From Cubamyces lactineus (taxonomy: Eukaryota; Basidiomycota; Agaricomycetes; Polyporales; Polyporaceae): a stretch of DNA of 64,000 bases. Under the pieces are notes generated by a model. That model was given only the letters and a program-made list of their open reading frames with translations. It was not told the DNA's origin and did no database searches. This document shows, piece by piece, positions 1 to 12,237 of this stretch. Made by a program: the position numbers and the translations under genes. Position 1 is the first letter of the stretch, and each line of letters opens with the position of its first letter. The stretch lies in assembly GCA_022376465.1 (NCBI GenBank), contig JACDTU010000008.1, positions 496,001 to 560,000 of the forward strand, in the 5' to 3' direction.

Positions 1-399
1 ACGCTACAAACGGTTGGCAAGGCTCTGTTTGTAAGTCGATTGATCAACATCAAACGCAACGGACGGAAGGGTTACCAAGTCCATCATACATGGTGCAATA
101 AGAGTCACCGGTTGGGCCAAGAGATACTCGAGCAAGGATTTGGAAGCTCAGAGAAGAGAGACGCCGAGTGGAAAGAGCCTAAGTGAGCGCTCGATCGGAC
201 TTAGTATGTATGCAGCTGCCAGAGTACACAGCGCGCGGTCGGGGATTTGAGAACATAGAGTCCAAGAGACTCTACTCCACGATATGCATGCGAATGGTAT
301 TCCTGATGCTACCATATAGACAGAACGGGTGAGCTACAAACACAGATAGCGGTACTGTGGAACAAACAGCGAGCAATACGAATATGTAGAGTTGACTTG
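1..399. other. Window edge and 3' flank of ASF1; no gene seen
   Basis: No conserved reading frame on either strand. The only ORF overlapping the edge of ASF1 is an antisense shadow. No tRNA or repeat was recognised. Confidence 0.6.
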
Positions 400-1156
400 T
401 CATGAGGTCGAGTTGCCATTCGCTGAAGGTTCTGTATCATCCTCGTCGAGGTCATCTGCCGACGGTACAGCAGCAGAGTTGGCCGCGCCAGCCGCCACAG
501 CTGTCCGTGGTTGTGGGGGAGCAATATCCCTGTGGCAGGGTCCCTTCAACATTCCAGGCGCCGCGTTGATCCAGTATGAAAGCCAGACGCACCACTTGAT
601 TTGGAACCGTGTCACCCTTGGTTTCTGGTTGATGTCCCTCACCAGACGATCAAAGCGGATTGGGTCAGGAGGACTCTCCTTCATCTCCTCGTTGTCGTAC
701 TCCGTATTTTGGTAGTATCCCACACGAACAAACTCCTGGTCCTTGTATGAGCCCGTTAGGATGAGGGCCGCGACGCCAAGGACGTCTTCTGGGGGTATCT
801 TGGAAGGGTTTGGGGCAGAGCCTTCGAACTCGAACGCATTGACGCCGACAGGTACAGGACCGACGAGACAGTCGTCGAGTTCTTGATCGAGTTCCTCGTT
901 CCCGGGCGAAGCAACGTAGATGAGGCGCCATTCGAGGTCTGCGATAGACGTATTGAGTGGGTTGAGCAATCAATACCAGGGTATATTCTAACCTTCTGGT
1001 AGGGGTGCGATGCATTCGAAGGTTACGCGGAAGTGGTATGGATCGAGAAACCGAGCTGGGTTGTTCAGAAACTCGACATTCTGCAGCATCATATCAGCAC
1101 TTCACCGCTGTGGGAACCCATGGCGTATAACATACCCTGATGGTGACTATAGACAT
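400..1156 (-). CDS. ASF1: Histone chaperone ASF1 (anti-silencing function 1)
   Basis: Three exons (1136-1156, 993-1080, 400-938) splice into a 215-residue protein. Known role of the family: binds the H3-H4 dimer in the nucleus and hands it to CAF-1 or HIRA during nucleosome assembly. Seen: start [15 protein letters not shown], then [44 protein letters not shown] and [10 protein letters not shown], which are the successive strands of the ASF1 immunoglobulin-like core (about residues 1-155). The rest is an acidic tail ending near residue 215. The seven-residue first exon was recovered because the core needs the N-terminal strand; both junctions (AGG/GTATGT and CTGCAG/AATG) are canonical. No break is visible. 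It is a housekeeping gene with no obvious link to its neighbours. Confidence 0.93.
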
Positions 1157-2422
1157 CCTTATATGCACAGAGCCCGAAGCGCGAGGTGAGAAGGAGAAAG
1201 TGGTGGGTGTTAGAGGCGAAGGTGGACAAGCAGTGGCAAGGCGCGCCGACCGTGGCGGCAAAGGCAAAGGACGCGTCAGGTCACGATCACATCACCTATT
1301 GTCACATAGAGCGTTACAGCGCGTCCAGACGGCGCTTGTAGCGGTGGCCTCTCTTGAACTCGATCGACCAACACCGGCGGGGGCTCGGGAGTGCCCCACT
1401 CCGCGGCATGAGTACAGTGAGCCAGGCTAGCCGCGCTCTGTGCGGTGTATATGCGACGGCGGCAAGTCGAAGATCTCGCTGTAAACTTTGGATGCGCTAG
1501 CGATCATAGGGGGACTTGGAAACAGTAGGTGCCAAAGCTCGCAGGATGTAACTTACTACATGGGTCTAGGGTGAGTCTAGTTTGAGCTATGTGTGTTCGA
1601 GAGCGATGTCTGCCATCTCTTCAGGAGACTACATTCGCTATAGCTCTGAGCTCCTACTCGCTTGCGATCGCGAAACAAGTACAATCTGTTCACGAGCATC
1701 TTGACAATCAGCGGACCGTGTTCTAAGTATGTCTAGCTTTTCGGAGGATCTCTGTCAACCCGGTGTGCACTGTGCCTTGCGGACGCTAGTTTGAATTTTT
1801 AGCTGAACTCCTCGAAGACACACTAATGCTGATGCGCACCACTACTCATATCGTCCCCTGACCGCTAAAGCCGACTATTCACCATGTTCTCGTGATGTCG
1901 GGCTCTGTTCTGGTAGAGCTTCCAGAAGTTGGTAAGCCGTGAATCCTTCTAGCCGCGCTAACAGCGTCATGTCGAAGTCGCGTCGTTTGCGATAGGCCCA
2001 TGACCTTCTGCTGACTGCACATTTCATTCTGCGGCTTTCCGACCGATGACCTACAACCCTCCCTTGTCTTTCAAAAATAGCTCGACCCCACGGTGCGGTG
2101 GTCATCGAACACGGGGACGACGCATACGCGGTCAGGTGACGATGCGCGACCGCGGGCCGACGGGAGAGCTCGAAGATGCGCCACTGAGTCGTCTCTTCCG
2201 TCCATCACCTCCGAATCCGCGGGCGCGCATCCCCAGTCCAAGACTTCGTGGCCAACGGACGCCTTCGATGGTCTGTGTTTGAACCCGACCATCCCTCGTG
2301 GACCAACGAATACTGCCTCCGAGGTTGGTCCGGCAAGAGGTGCCTGTCATGCAGGGGTCACGAGTCCGTCGTCTCTCCTCGCGTACGGCACTGCGGCGGC
2401 GCGTCGGGAGTTTCAGAGCGCA
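1157..2422. other. Intergenic region between divergent ASF1 and GH115 copy 1
   Basis: Short overlapping ORFs on both strands show no recognisable motifs. This stretch should hold the ASF1 promoter (near 1160-1300) and the regulatory region of the secreted GH115 gene. No specific binding site can be supported by eye. Confidence 0.5.
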
Positions 2423-2430
2423 TATTTAAG
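2423..2430 (+). promoter_or_regulatory. TATA-like box of GH115 copy 1
   Basis: TATTTAAG lies about 72 bp upstream of the ATG at 2502, a spacing similar to the clearer TATA box of the paralogue at 27611. It supports 2502, which begins a signal peptide, as the start. Confidence 0.5.
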
Positions 2431-2501
2431 ACGACCGGGTTCGGTACGAGAGGGTGTGCAACCTCTGCAGGATCGCGCTACGTCTTGCCTTTTGCTCAGT
2501 C

Positions 2502-5500
2502 ATGGCGCCCAGTAACCACCGCTGGGTCAGTCGGTGGGCTTCTGTTGCCCTCGGCTTGCTCGCACTTGCGGGTAATGTAGTGGCAATTGGCCAGGAGACC
2601 TGCGTAGCCTTCAACTCCGCCCCGTCAACCTTCCCCATTGTCAACAACCGCAAGGCTACACCGATTCTTCTGTCTCCGGATGAGTGGCCGGGAGTGCAGC
2701 GCGCCGCTTCGGACTTCGCGGACGACATTCAACGGGTCACAGGCGTGAAACCCTCGCTTCGGAATGTCACCGCGTCGCAGAACCAAGCTTCCTTTGCGTC
2801 TTTTGGCACGAGCGCAATCATCGTTGGCACCCTGGGCAAGTCCGCGTTGATCGACGAGGTGGTCAACAGGACGAAGCTCGATGTCTCGTCCATCCAAGGC
2901 AAATGGGAAGCGTTCATGGCGAAGGAAGTCGCGAACCCCCTGCCAGGTATCAAAAGCGCGTACGTTATCATCGGGGCTGACAAGCGTGGCACCATCTTCG
3001 CGATGTATGATCATTCGGAGCAATTCGGTGAGGATGGAAATTATCCAGTGTCGAGAGAATGTTGCTAACGCTCCGCCCCACGCTTAGGTGTTTCCCCATG
3101 GTACTGGTGCGTATGATATACACCTGTGTGACCGTCCGTCCCTTGAATAGCGTTATCGTAGGTGGGCCGACGTTCCGACTACCAAGCATTCCAACGTCTT
3201 TGTTACTTCTTCCGGGTGCTCGCACGGCTCCCCTACTGTCCAGTACCGCGCCATCTTCCTGAATGACGAGCAACCTGCGTTGCAAAACTGGGCGATGGAG
3301 AAGTTCACGAACGGTACTGGCGCTGCGCTGACTGGCTCGCCGTTCAACCACTTCTTCTACACGAAGCTGTAGGTCCACGTTAGCCTTGTATATTCCTTCG
3401 GTAATGCTCACAGGTTGTATGTAGGTTTGAGCTCATCCTTCGTTTGAAGGGAAACCACCTGTGGCCGGCGCAGTGGAGCAGGTTGGCATCGCAGATATCT
3501 TCCTGAGCCTATTAACCCTTCTGATCTCTCAATTACTACAGCGCGTTTGGCGTCGACGACTCCCAGAACCAGCCTCTTGCGGACTGGTACGGCATCGTAA
3601 TGGGTACTAGTCACGAAGAGCCTATGATGCGCTCCATCCCCGTAGAGTGGAGCCTCTTCGGCGTTGGCCCGTGGGATTACGAGTCGAACGCGAAGGAGAT
3701 TTACAACTTCTGGGTCAATGGCACGGAGCGCGCTAAGCCGTACGAGAATATGTGGACTGTTGGTATGCGCGGAGACGGTACGTGTGTTGATTGCCTAACT
3801 TACGACAGATACTAACTGTTTGTTTTGTAGGCGATTGTGAGTGCCGCAACTAGCAATGGACAGAGTCGACAAGATACTGATATACTCAATAGTGCCGCTG
3901 AGCGAGGGGCAGAATATTCAAGTATTGGAGCAGGTCGTGTCTGACCAGCGCCAGATTCTCATGGATGTGTTCAACATCACTGACGTGACGACGATCCCGC
4001 AAGTCTGGACCCTCTGTACGTTATCCTCAGTCTTATGTTGCCCTCCTCAACTCACATGCGGTATGCAGACAAGGAAGTCGAGGGATACTACGACGATGGC
4101 ATGCGTGTTCCTGACGATATCGCGCTCATGTGGACAGATGACAAGTACGTGAATCAAGATCTTTTGGTTTGCGTTGTAATTGACCCTCGCCACAATAGCT
4201 GGGGCAACATCCGCCGTACTCCTCTCCTCAGTGAGCGGAACAGGACGGGTGGTGCGGGTGTTTACTACCATGTATGTTCTCTCTATTCAGAGTATGTGTG
4301 TCGATGTTGACGATATGCCGCCCGACAGGTGGATTATGTTGGTGATCCCCGTGACTACAAGTGGATTACCGTAAGTCAAGCTTGCGTACATATTCAACGT
4401 CGCTGTCGCTCAATATCCTCCCCGACACACAGAGCAGCCAAATTGAAAAGGTGAGAGATTTGCATTGTTACTGGTCGGAGCGTAACGTTCTGACAATTGT
4501 CACCAGACCTTCGAGCAAATGTCTCTCGCCGTTGCTCGCGACGCCGTCAGGATCTGGGTCCTGAACGTAGGAGACATGAAGCCTTACGAGATGCATACCG
4601 AGTTCTTCCTCACTCTTGGGTGGGACGCGTCGCGCTGGACCCCGAGTAACCTCAACAGCTTCGTCGTCTCCTGGGCGCAGCGCGAATTCGACGTATCGCA
4701 ACAGGAGGCGCAAGAAATCGCCGGCCTCGTCCACAATGTGACCCGCCACAACGCGCGCCGCAAGCCGGAGTTGCTCAACTCGACTACTTACAGCTTGGTG
4801 AACTACCGCGAGTGAGTCCTAGGACTACCACCGGAAAAAAATGTTCACTCAATTTCTGGTCTAGGGCGGAGACGATCGTGGACGAGCTGAACAACATGGT
4901 CACAACGTCCACTCGCTTGTACAACGCACTGCCGTCTGCAATGCAGCCGGCATTTTTCGAGCTCGTCCACCACCCTGTGCAGGCCACCGCTACGCTCACG
5001 GCCATGTGGGTTGCTGCGGGAATTAACAACTTGCGGGCTTCGCAGGCGCGACTCAGTGCGAACGACTACGCCAACCAGGTCGAGAGTCTGTTCTTGCACG
5101 ATGCGACTCTCGAGAAGGATTACCACACAATCCTGGATGGTACGTTGACATCCGACAGAAGGGACTCCCCACACTGACTTCATATATCTCCTTAGGAAAA
5201 TGGTGAGCAGACGCGCTTGCGCGTCAGCAGATTAAACGAGACTAACGGCCCTCCAGGGACCATATGATGGACCAGACGCACGTCATGTACTACTACTGGC
5301 AGCAACCTATGACCAACACGTACGTTTCTTCATCACTGTCATCTCACGTCGACAACTCATGAACGGACCTCCAGCATGCCGATGATCACGAAGGTCCAAC
5401 CCTCCAAGCAAGCACTTGCCGGTGTTATGAGGATTGTCCCTGAGGGTACCATGGGTGCATGGTGAATTATTCTTCAGGAATTGCTTCGATAGAACGACCA

Positions 5501-6656
5501 ATTGATCACAACTCCCCCAGGCCAGGAGACAACGTCAACAACTGTGCAGCTGGTTACAGTTGCGGCAACCCCTCACTCACAATCGACCCTTTCCTCCCCG
5601 CGGGCAACCGCTATGTTGATGTCGGTGCTGGTGGCCCCACGCCCTTCACGTTCACCGTGACTAGCAACGCATCATGGGTCAAACTCTCGTCCACAAAGGG
5701 CTCTATCTCGCCCAACTCCCCCGAGCAGAGGGTGTTCCTATCCGTCGACTGGAGCAAAGTGACCGGGGTCGAAAACGCCGTGATTACCTTCACGGCGACG
5801 GCGAAGGGCCAGCCGCAGCTGTCCGTTCCTCTCACCCTGACAGCGAACCACACCGTCGTTCCTAGCGACTTCAAAGGTACTCCATCTCTGACAGCTGATG
5901 CAGACTCTTCCGGCTAATATCGATGTGTAGGCTTCGTTGAGGGCGACGGCACGGTATCCATTGAGGCCGCACACTCGTCCAGAAACACCTCCGTACAAGG
6001 ACTTACTTGGACTGAGCTCCCCGGTCATGGACGCACCCTGTCCGCGGTTACACCGTGGCCACGGGGCGGCAACGACCTCAACTTCACCGCAGGCAGTGGT
6101 CCCAGCATGTTCGTATAAAACCCTCTCGTCAAGCCCTCCTTTCCACTCATCGATGCTTGCAGCGAATATGACTTCTACCTCTTCAACACCCAGAACCAAG
6201 GCGGAAACGTTACCATCACGACTCTCGTATCGCCCGCTCTGAACACCCTCGGAGACGACCGCCCGCTCGGTCTCGCTCTGCAGATCGACGACGGGGCGCC
6301 GCAGACTAGTTACTTCGTGCCGGCTTCTGTACCTGGTCAAGTCCCCACACCGTGGAACGGCGTCGATGGATGGGTCGCGAACAGCATTATCTCTGTGCCT
6401 ATGGTCCTTCCTGTCCAACCCGGAGCACATACGTTGAAGGTGAGTAGTCTGATGGAACATGCTGTGCGAAGAGCATTCTCTGACCTATTCTTGCACTAGC
6501 TCTGGATGATCGAGCCGACGGTTGTAGTGCAAAAGATCGTCATCGGTACGTATTGTTATCCTGCAAGCACGGACAGGTTGGCTCACATCGTGACGTCTAG
6601 ATACTGGAGGCGTCCAGCCGAGTTACCTGGGCCCTCCCGAGAGCATCCGTGTGTGA
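2502..6656 (+). CDS. Secreted GH115 xylan alpha-1,2-glucuronidase, copy 1
   Basis: Many-exon gene for a protein of roughly 950 residues, normal for fungal GH115. Family role: removes (4-O-methyl)glucuronic acid from xylan side chains outside the cell. Seen in order: a signal peptide (residues 1-27, hydrophobic VALGLLALAGNVVA); a domain with LSPDEWPGVQRAASDFA, IIVGTLGKS and ADKRGTIFAMYDHSEQFG; after splicing VSPWYWWADVP; the catalytic barrel with FLNDEQPALQNW, GNHLWPA, YGIVMGTSHEEPMMR and PVEW; then IWVLNVGDMKPYEMHTEFF; a helical part; and a C-terminal beta-sandwich ending GVQPSYLGPPESIRV before TGA. Exon joins were checked at 3027, around 3110-3160, 5460 and 6546-6600; all keep frame. No disruption found. 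It converges with P450-A. Its paralogue is 21 kb downstream on the same strand. Confidence 0.92.
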
Positions 6657-7007
6657 TGACTGTTACAAATGTACAACATCTATACGTTCTATATCCTGTA
6701 ATGAGATACTGGCGCCTCAGTGCGTTGGCGAAAACGATGAGTAACAAATCCGGATAATCCTTGTCTCAGTGACACAGGATTACGACAGGCGTTTGTGCAA
6801 GCTCGCTGTCTCAGCCCTTACCACGATCGTTAGTTATCGGAAGACCCACCCCACTCCACTCGGGAGGCATGGTTGTTAATACGTTGAGCACTCCGTCAGA
6901 GCGCGACACAGCAATTCAGTATGTCTTCCGCCAAGCGCGGGGTAGAATGATGCATGTGAAGTATGAGATTTGCTGATAACGACAATATCCCTGACCACCG
7001 CCATCCA
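6657..7007. other. Convergent 3' flanks of GH115 copy 1 and P450-A
   Basis: A 350-bp spacer between two stop codons facing each other. No ORF or repeat of note is seen; it presumably holds both polyadenylation regions. Confidence 0.6.
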
Positions 7008-9281
7008 CTATGCGTCATTTATCTCTGCCCTGATGAGAGCTTCGGCACTAGGAGACCGCGGGCGTAATGAATATTTGAAGTCCTCGAGGTATCTATCAGA
7101 CGCCCGCATCATCAGCACTGCGCATACCGTATACCACTCGTATTTGCGTGAATGGACGTACGAAAGGAACGCATTGGTTGTCATCTTCGCCTCCACAGAA
7201 ATTGGATCGCCATGCGCGTTGAGCGCGGGCTGAAAACTGAACACATGTAGGAGGGATGCGATGTTTATAAACAACGCGTCGGTGGCGAAGTGTCTCCCCG
7301 GGCATATCCTGTTCCCGAGAGCATCGTTAATACGAGGCCGAAGAGCACAGACATCGCGTGAAGACGTAGCATTCAGCTAGGCCTAGGCGAGAAGGCGAGA
7401 TGGCGAAGGGCATCCACTCACCTTCTGCCGAAACCGAACGCGACGCTTGCGGGATCAAGTACGTCCAAGTTGGGTTTCTCATCAGCGGTCAAAAACCGTT
7501 CGGGACGCAACGTCTCAGGATCTGGGAAGACTTCGGGATCGTGCAGAATAGCCCTACACCAAAACGTCAGCTATGCAATTCTATACGGCAGATTACCTCC
7601 TTGCTTGCGTTGATCTGTAGCAAGCCGAAGCGCACGTGAGCACTACTCACCAAGCGTTGGGCATGACGATAGCGCCCTTCGGGATGCGCCACCCGCGATA
7701 GACGTCTTCCTCCATGCACCGGTGCGCGACGCCTAGCGGTGCGACATTGTGCCATCGGAGCATCTCCTTGACGAGCGCGTCGGTGTATGGGAGCGCGGCG
7801 CGGTCCGTATGCTCTGGCAGCCGGCCGGGTCCAACGACGCGGTCGAGCTCAGCATGCGCGCGCTCCTGTACGGCGGGGTGGAGGATCATCGCGCAGATGA
7901 ATGCGACGAGTGTCGCTGCTGTCTGTACGGATGCGCGGCGAGGGCACAGGATAGAGTTCAGTGTCAGCGTGTAGACCTTATACTAGCAATGAACAGAAGG
8001 CAGCGTGACGTACTGTGTCCGTACCAGCTAGTAGCGAATATCAGTTCCGCAGGGTAGATTCATACGACGAACGCCCGTACCTCCGAATGCGACCGCGGTC
8101 GTTTCCTTCATCGTCTTCTCGTCCAATTTACCATCGGACAACTTCTCCATGAGCTCCGTTATCATTGACGGCTCCGCCTCACCGCGGGCCTACCGATGAA
8201 AGTCCGCAAATAGTCAATGGAGCCCGTCATGCATGGCATGATCGGCCAGAGGGTACTCACAATCGCCTCCTTGGCAGCCCGGTAGGGATCCTCGCGGATC
8301 GCCGCTGCCTGCGCGCGCCATCCCACCAACTTCTGCTGCCATCCTGTACCCGGCAGCCACGCAGGGGTGTACTGCAGCCAGGGGAGGAGCTCCACGAGAT
8401 ATGCGCCGGGGGTGAAGGCTTCCGCGATGCCGTGTTCAGAGGCGTTCAGAATGTCGACATAGTGTCGCGTGACGTGTGAGCCTGGCAGCCCGTGCACTGA
8501 GGTCAGGACGGTCTTGGAGAGCGATCTACCAACTACTTTGAGCGTCTAGACATGGGCGCAAGTGAGTGCGGGGACGTACAGCTTAATTGTACTGTCGATG
8601 TCATGCTGGTCGTCGAGCAATCGTCGAAGGAGATCATGCGCCTCGCGCTGCTGTACAAGCTTAAACTGTACGACTGCACTGGGCTGGAAATGTTGCCAGA
8701 AAAGCCGGCGTACGCGACGCCAGTCGTCGCCGTATCGTTTGAACGCAAGATTCCACGTCCATCCGGTCCTATAGAGTCATCTTAGAGGGCATGCCACGCA
8801 AATGGAATAGTGTACAAGTCTCACAGCTCTGCGAGTACGGAGTCCTGGCGGTCGGAATAGATGGCGGAGCGTTTGTCGAATAGGTCTTCTGCGGCCGAGA
8901 CGGAGCTCAGGACAATGACTGTCTGGCCAAGCGCGTGCAAAGCAACAACATCGCCTATGATATGCGACTTGTTGTTCAGCCACCGTGTATAATTGTGGGT
9001 CTCGACTGTCACGTACCGTACTTCCTTGACAAATCGCGGAAAGCTAACCATGGCCGCTCCTGCGGAATATCCAACGCATTCCCTACAAGAGGGAGGCGTG
9101 GTGGTCCAGGGGGCAACGGAAGAAGACTCCGTCGGGCGCGGCTGCGAATGAGCGTAAACGCGATACACGCGAGCGCGATGGCTAGCACATCTGCAACGCG
9201 TACACTACCCCCTAGGAAGCGGCTCTCTCCGTAATCGTAGGAAGCAGGGCCCGTACCGTTCTGGAGGTAGCATGCAGCCAT
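7008..9281 (-). CDS. Cytochrome P450 (OrdA / O-methylsterigmatocystin oxidoreductase-like), P450-A
   Basis: Multi-exon membrane-bound monooxygenase of about 510-530 residues. Seen: an N-terminal anchor (VRVADVLAIALACIAFTLI), the hinge LPLPPGPPRLPLVGNAL, the C-helix region DDWRRVRRLFWQHF, the I-helix AFGAGTDT (created by splicing out a roughly 50-bp intron at about 8030-8085), ExxR in LVKEMLRWHN, the PERF region, and the haem loop FGFGRRICPGRHFA joined across an intron at about 7315-7410. A last small intron (about 7100-7170) joins NAFLS to YLEDFKYSLRPRSP; the stop is at 7008. All catalytic motifs are present, so it should be functional. The ATG at 9281 was chosen because an in-frame GTG further upstream is not a credible start and a TATA box lies about 36 bp upstream of 9281. 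Substrate unknown. Confidence 0.9.
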
Positions 9282-9316
9282 GCTAGTCTTGGGGATCACG
9301 GTGAGGGGATGGCCTA

Positions 9317-9323
9317 CTTATAT
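9317..9323 (-). promoter_or_regulatory. TATA box of P450-A
   Basis: TATAAGT on the minus strand, about 36 bp upstream of the ATG at 9281. Confidence 0.6.
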
Positions 9324-9429
9324 CGCAAATACCACATCGTGGCAATACTCCGACTGGCAGACGGAACGGAATTGTGGACCCAGAGACACTGCCGGGATCA
9401 CGTAGACGACTAGTAGAGCGCTATCCGCA

Positions 9430-10560
9430 TCTGGATTAGAGCTTGAGGAGCATGCTGCAATCCCGCTCCAGGTATAATGAGTGCTCCTGTACTGCGGGAG
9501 TCGTGCCCGGAGTGCGGAGCAGTCGTGGGCCAATTTGTCATCCAAAGCTGAACGATATCCCCGTTCGGCATGCAGCGCCAAATCCTGTTCAGCTCCTCAT
9601 TCAATTGGAGGACGACTCCTCGCTTACCCAGAAAGTGGATTTGCTTCTTTCGGGGATCGTCGACTGTATCTCGAGTATCATGTTCAATTGCAAGTCTAGT
9701 TAGTTTGACTACAAATTGTAAGAGTACAAGGAGTACTTACGTTGTATTGTCCATCGGGATTGCATATGTACACTCGTTCAAGGCCACATGTGGAACGCCG
9801 AAGGCGGGATCAAGACATCCCTTGATTATATTGGCACCGAGCCAGAGCACGGGTGGCGCCGCGACATTGATAGGAGTTTGGAACGAGGATGTCAGCTGTT
9901 GACCATGCTAACCAGTACGACTCGGAGCTGACGCACGCCCGAATAGCTCGAAAGCATCCTGGGTAGAACGATGGAGTCAAGATCCAGTGTCCCTTGGAAT
10001 ACCGTGAGATAGTAATCGTTCGCATCGCAATAATGCGCGGCCCAAGGAGGATTCCATGGTGGTTCACAGCAAGAATTGTAAGCCTGAGTATAATTCGATT
10101 CAGCACAGGTCATCCAATATAGGGCGCCTATTATGATCCACGTAAGTGAGCGCTCGCCGCTTGGTCGGGGCTCTCGAGAGCAACCACCATGTCATTTAAT
10201 TTGTTCCATAGAGTAAGCATCCACAACTCCTTCAATCTATACACCATTAACTGACCGGCATTTTGCTGTAGCAAAACTACGAGCCCGCGGATATCGAACC
10301 TGACGCTCACGGCTATCATGAACGCAGGGCCGTGCGGCGTGAGCAGTCGCAGGTTGAGCGCGGCTGATCGCTGAATTCTGAGGCGCGACCTTCACTCACT
10401 TGAACATGCATTGTGGGTCCAGCGATGTCTGCGTCGCCGCCCAAGCGACTGCGCGCCCTATCATCACTACGCCGCCCACTTCGATGCGATGCGCTAATGC
10501 ATCCCAGCTCCCTAGCGCCCGAAGTTCGACATATACCGCACAGACACAACGTGAGCCTGC
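9430..10560 (-). CDS. Possible multi-exon membrane-type gene, structure unresolved
   Basis: Not recognised. The minus strand has several open stretches joined by plausible splice sites. A hydrophobic stretch reading VGGVVMIGRAVAWAATQTSL (about 10420-10490) ends at AAG/GTGAGTG. Next comes a stretch containing GPAFMIAVSVRFDIRGLVVL (about 10270-10370). Then a Cys/Trp-rich stretch with YNSCCEPPWNPPWAAHYC (about 10030-10100), and one with WLGANIIKGCLDPAFGVPHV (about 9770-9890) ending at a strong GTAAGTAC donor. These pieces do not join into one clean frame by eye. It may be a real small membrane protein, a pseudogene, or chance. The promoters of P450-A and of membrane protein 1 must lie in the same 1.4-kb divergent region. 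Confidence 0.25.
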
Positions 10561-10689
10561 GCTCTCGGCGGGCCTCCGCGGTCTACCGTTTTTGCGACTG
10601 GCCAGAGTTCTCTATAGCTTGGCAGACAGCACTGTCGCCGCGTCAGTCTCGGCCGCAACCTGATACCTCTTCGGCTTGGACCAACGACG

Positions 10690-12237
10690 ATGTCCTCTCA
10701 CACTGTTATCTATGACGATTCTGACACGGCGAGCATCGACTACGTCAATATCTGGCTGGGGCCCTACAGAGGTAGGGGGTGGTCGACGAAGACGGGCCCG
10801 AGCTTAGATGACAAGAACGAAGGACCCATCTACAACTCAACGCTGCATGTAGCGACCGTTGAGGACACCAGCGTGCAGTTCCCATTCAAAGGTACACCCT
10901 TGCATGATCATCTCGGAATGACCCAGCTCACTGACCGTCCCCCTACTACGTCGATAGGGACTCGCGTGGCCGTGTATGGTAGCATATGGCCACCGACCGC
11001 GACGTATGCCCCGCTCACACTCTCGGCGTACAGCGTCCTCGGATGGGACTACGAGGACAAGCCAGCCATGATACCATTCCAGGCCCCGAACCTCACGTCC
11101 CCGAAGAACGACGTCAACTTCTTCACGTCGGACGAGATGCCGTACGGAGAGTACGTCCTCACAATCAACATTACGAGCGCGTCCGAGGACTCGCCATATT
11201 ATTTGGACTATATCACGGTAGATGTCCCTGGCCCTGGCCCATCCTCGTCAAGTACAGGTTCAGCAGCGCAGCAGGGCGCGACGCCGTCTGCGAACCCGAA
11301 TCCGGGCAACGGCCCTTCGTCCTCATCTACAGGAGGTGGCCATTCACCAATACCATTATCAGCCTCATCAACCAACTCTGCATCTTCACATGGGCTCTCC
11401 GCGGACCGCGCATCGACCACCTCTGCTGCATCGCAATCCGGAACTGTCTCTGTCTCCCAACCCACATCCGCCCTCTCACCCGGCGCATCTAGCAGTAGCA
11501 GCAGCGCCGGTACAACAGGGACCACAACCCTACCTCCTCTCGCCTCCTTTTCCCACAAGTCATCTTTCCCTCTGGGCGCCCTCATCGGCGCGATCATCGG
11601 CGGCCTCCTACTCATCGCCATCCTCATCTTCCTCATCGTGCGTTCTCATGCCCGGCGCCAGCGCCGACTCCGCCTCTCGTCAGAGTACAACAACTATGGC
11701 ACCGCCGGGCAGTGCGACCACCCACCGAGCACCCCGTCTTACCGCCCAGACTCGGGATACGACGGCTCGAGCAGCATGCGCGAATTCGGCCTTGGGTACG
11801 CCGTGTACTCCCCCGCTAGCCCTACGCCCTCTGGAGACGCTTCCTCGCCGACGCCATCATCTACCCCGACGATCCCGACGCGCGTCCTCCCATCGCGCAA
11901 GGCGCTCGCAGAAGCATCTTTCCGGCCCCTCTCTGATGCGGTGTACAGCACGATGAGCGGATCGAGTGGAACTACAGGCAGCGGTGTTCAAGTCGACGTC
12001 AAGCACGCTGGCACACTGTCGAGCCAGACCGACAGCGTCAGGCAATCGACCGGTGCTGGCGCGGGCGCTGAGGGACCAGGGGGGAGTCCGCGCCCTTCGC
12101 TCCAGCATGTTCGTACGACTACGGCGTCGCCGCTGGGGAGCATGATGGATGTTGGTACTCTGGATAACGAGATACATGATCGGGAGGAGGAACTGCACGA
12201 GGACGAGGAGTCTCCGCCTGCGTACACGCCTGCTTGA
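10690..12237 (+). CDS. Single-pass membrane protein with beta-rich ectodomain and PPAY tail, paralogue 1
   Basis: About 493 residues after removing an in-frame 66-nt intron (10892-10957; AAAG/GTACAC to GATAG/GG), which an uninterrupted reading would translate. Ectodomain (about 1-175): starts MSSHTVIYDDSDTASIDY, then YNSTLHVATVEDTSVQFPF, TRVAVYGSIWPPTATYAPL and YYLDYITVDVPGPGP, a pattern of repeated beta-strands common in agaricomycete surface proteins of unknown function. A Ser/Thr/Gly-rich, probably O-glycosylated stalk follows, then one helix (FPLGALIGAIIGGLLLIAIL), a basic stop-transfer RSHARRQRR and a long low-complexity cytoplasmic tail ending ESPPAYTPA. There is no classic cleaved signal peptide, so topology is inferred from the basic flank of the helix. 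It is divergent from P450-A and converges with P450-B, their stops only 155 bp apart. Confidence 0.82.
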   Translation: MSSHTVIYDDSDTASIDYVNIWLGPYRGRGWSTKTGPSLDDKNEGPIYNSTLHVATVEDTSVQFPFKGTPLHDHLGMTQLTDRPPTTSIGTRVAVYGSIWPPTATYAPLTLSAYSVLGWDYEDKPAMIPFQAPNLTSPKNDVNFFTSDEMPYGEYVLTINITSASEDSPYYLDYITVDVPGPGPSSSSTGSAAQQGATPSANPNPGNGPSSSSTGGGHSPIPLSASSTNSASSHGLSADRASTTSAASQSGTVSVSQPTSALSPGASSSSSSAGTTGTTTLPPLASFSHKSSFPLGALIGAIIGGLLLIAILIFLIVRSHARRQRRLRLSSEYNNYGTAGQCDHPPSTPSYRPDSGYDGSSSMREFGLGYAVYSPASPTPSGDASSPTPSSTPTIPTRVLPSRKALAEASFRPLSDAVYSTMSGSSGTTGSGVQVDVKHAGTLSSQTDSVRQSTGAGAGAEGPGGSPRPSLQHVRTTTASPLGSMMDVGTLDNEIHDREEELHEDEESPPAYTPA

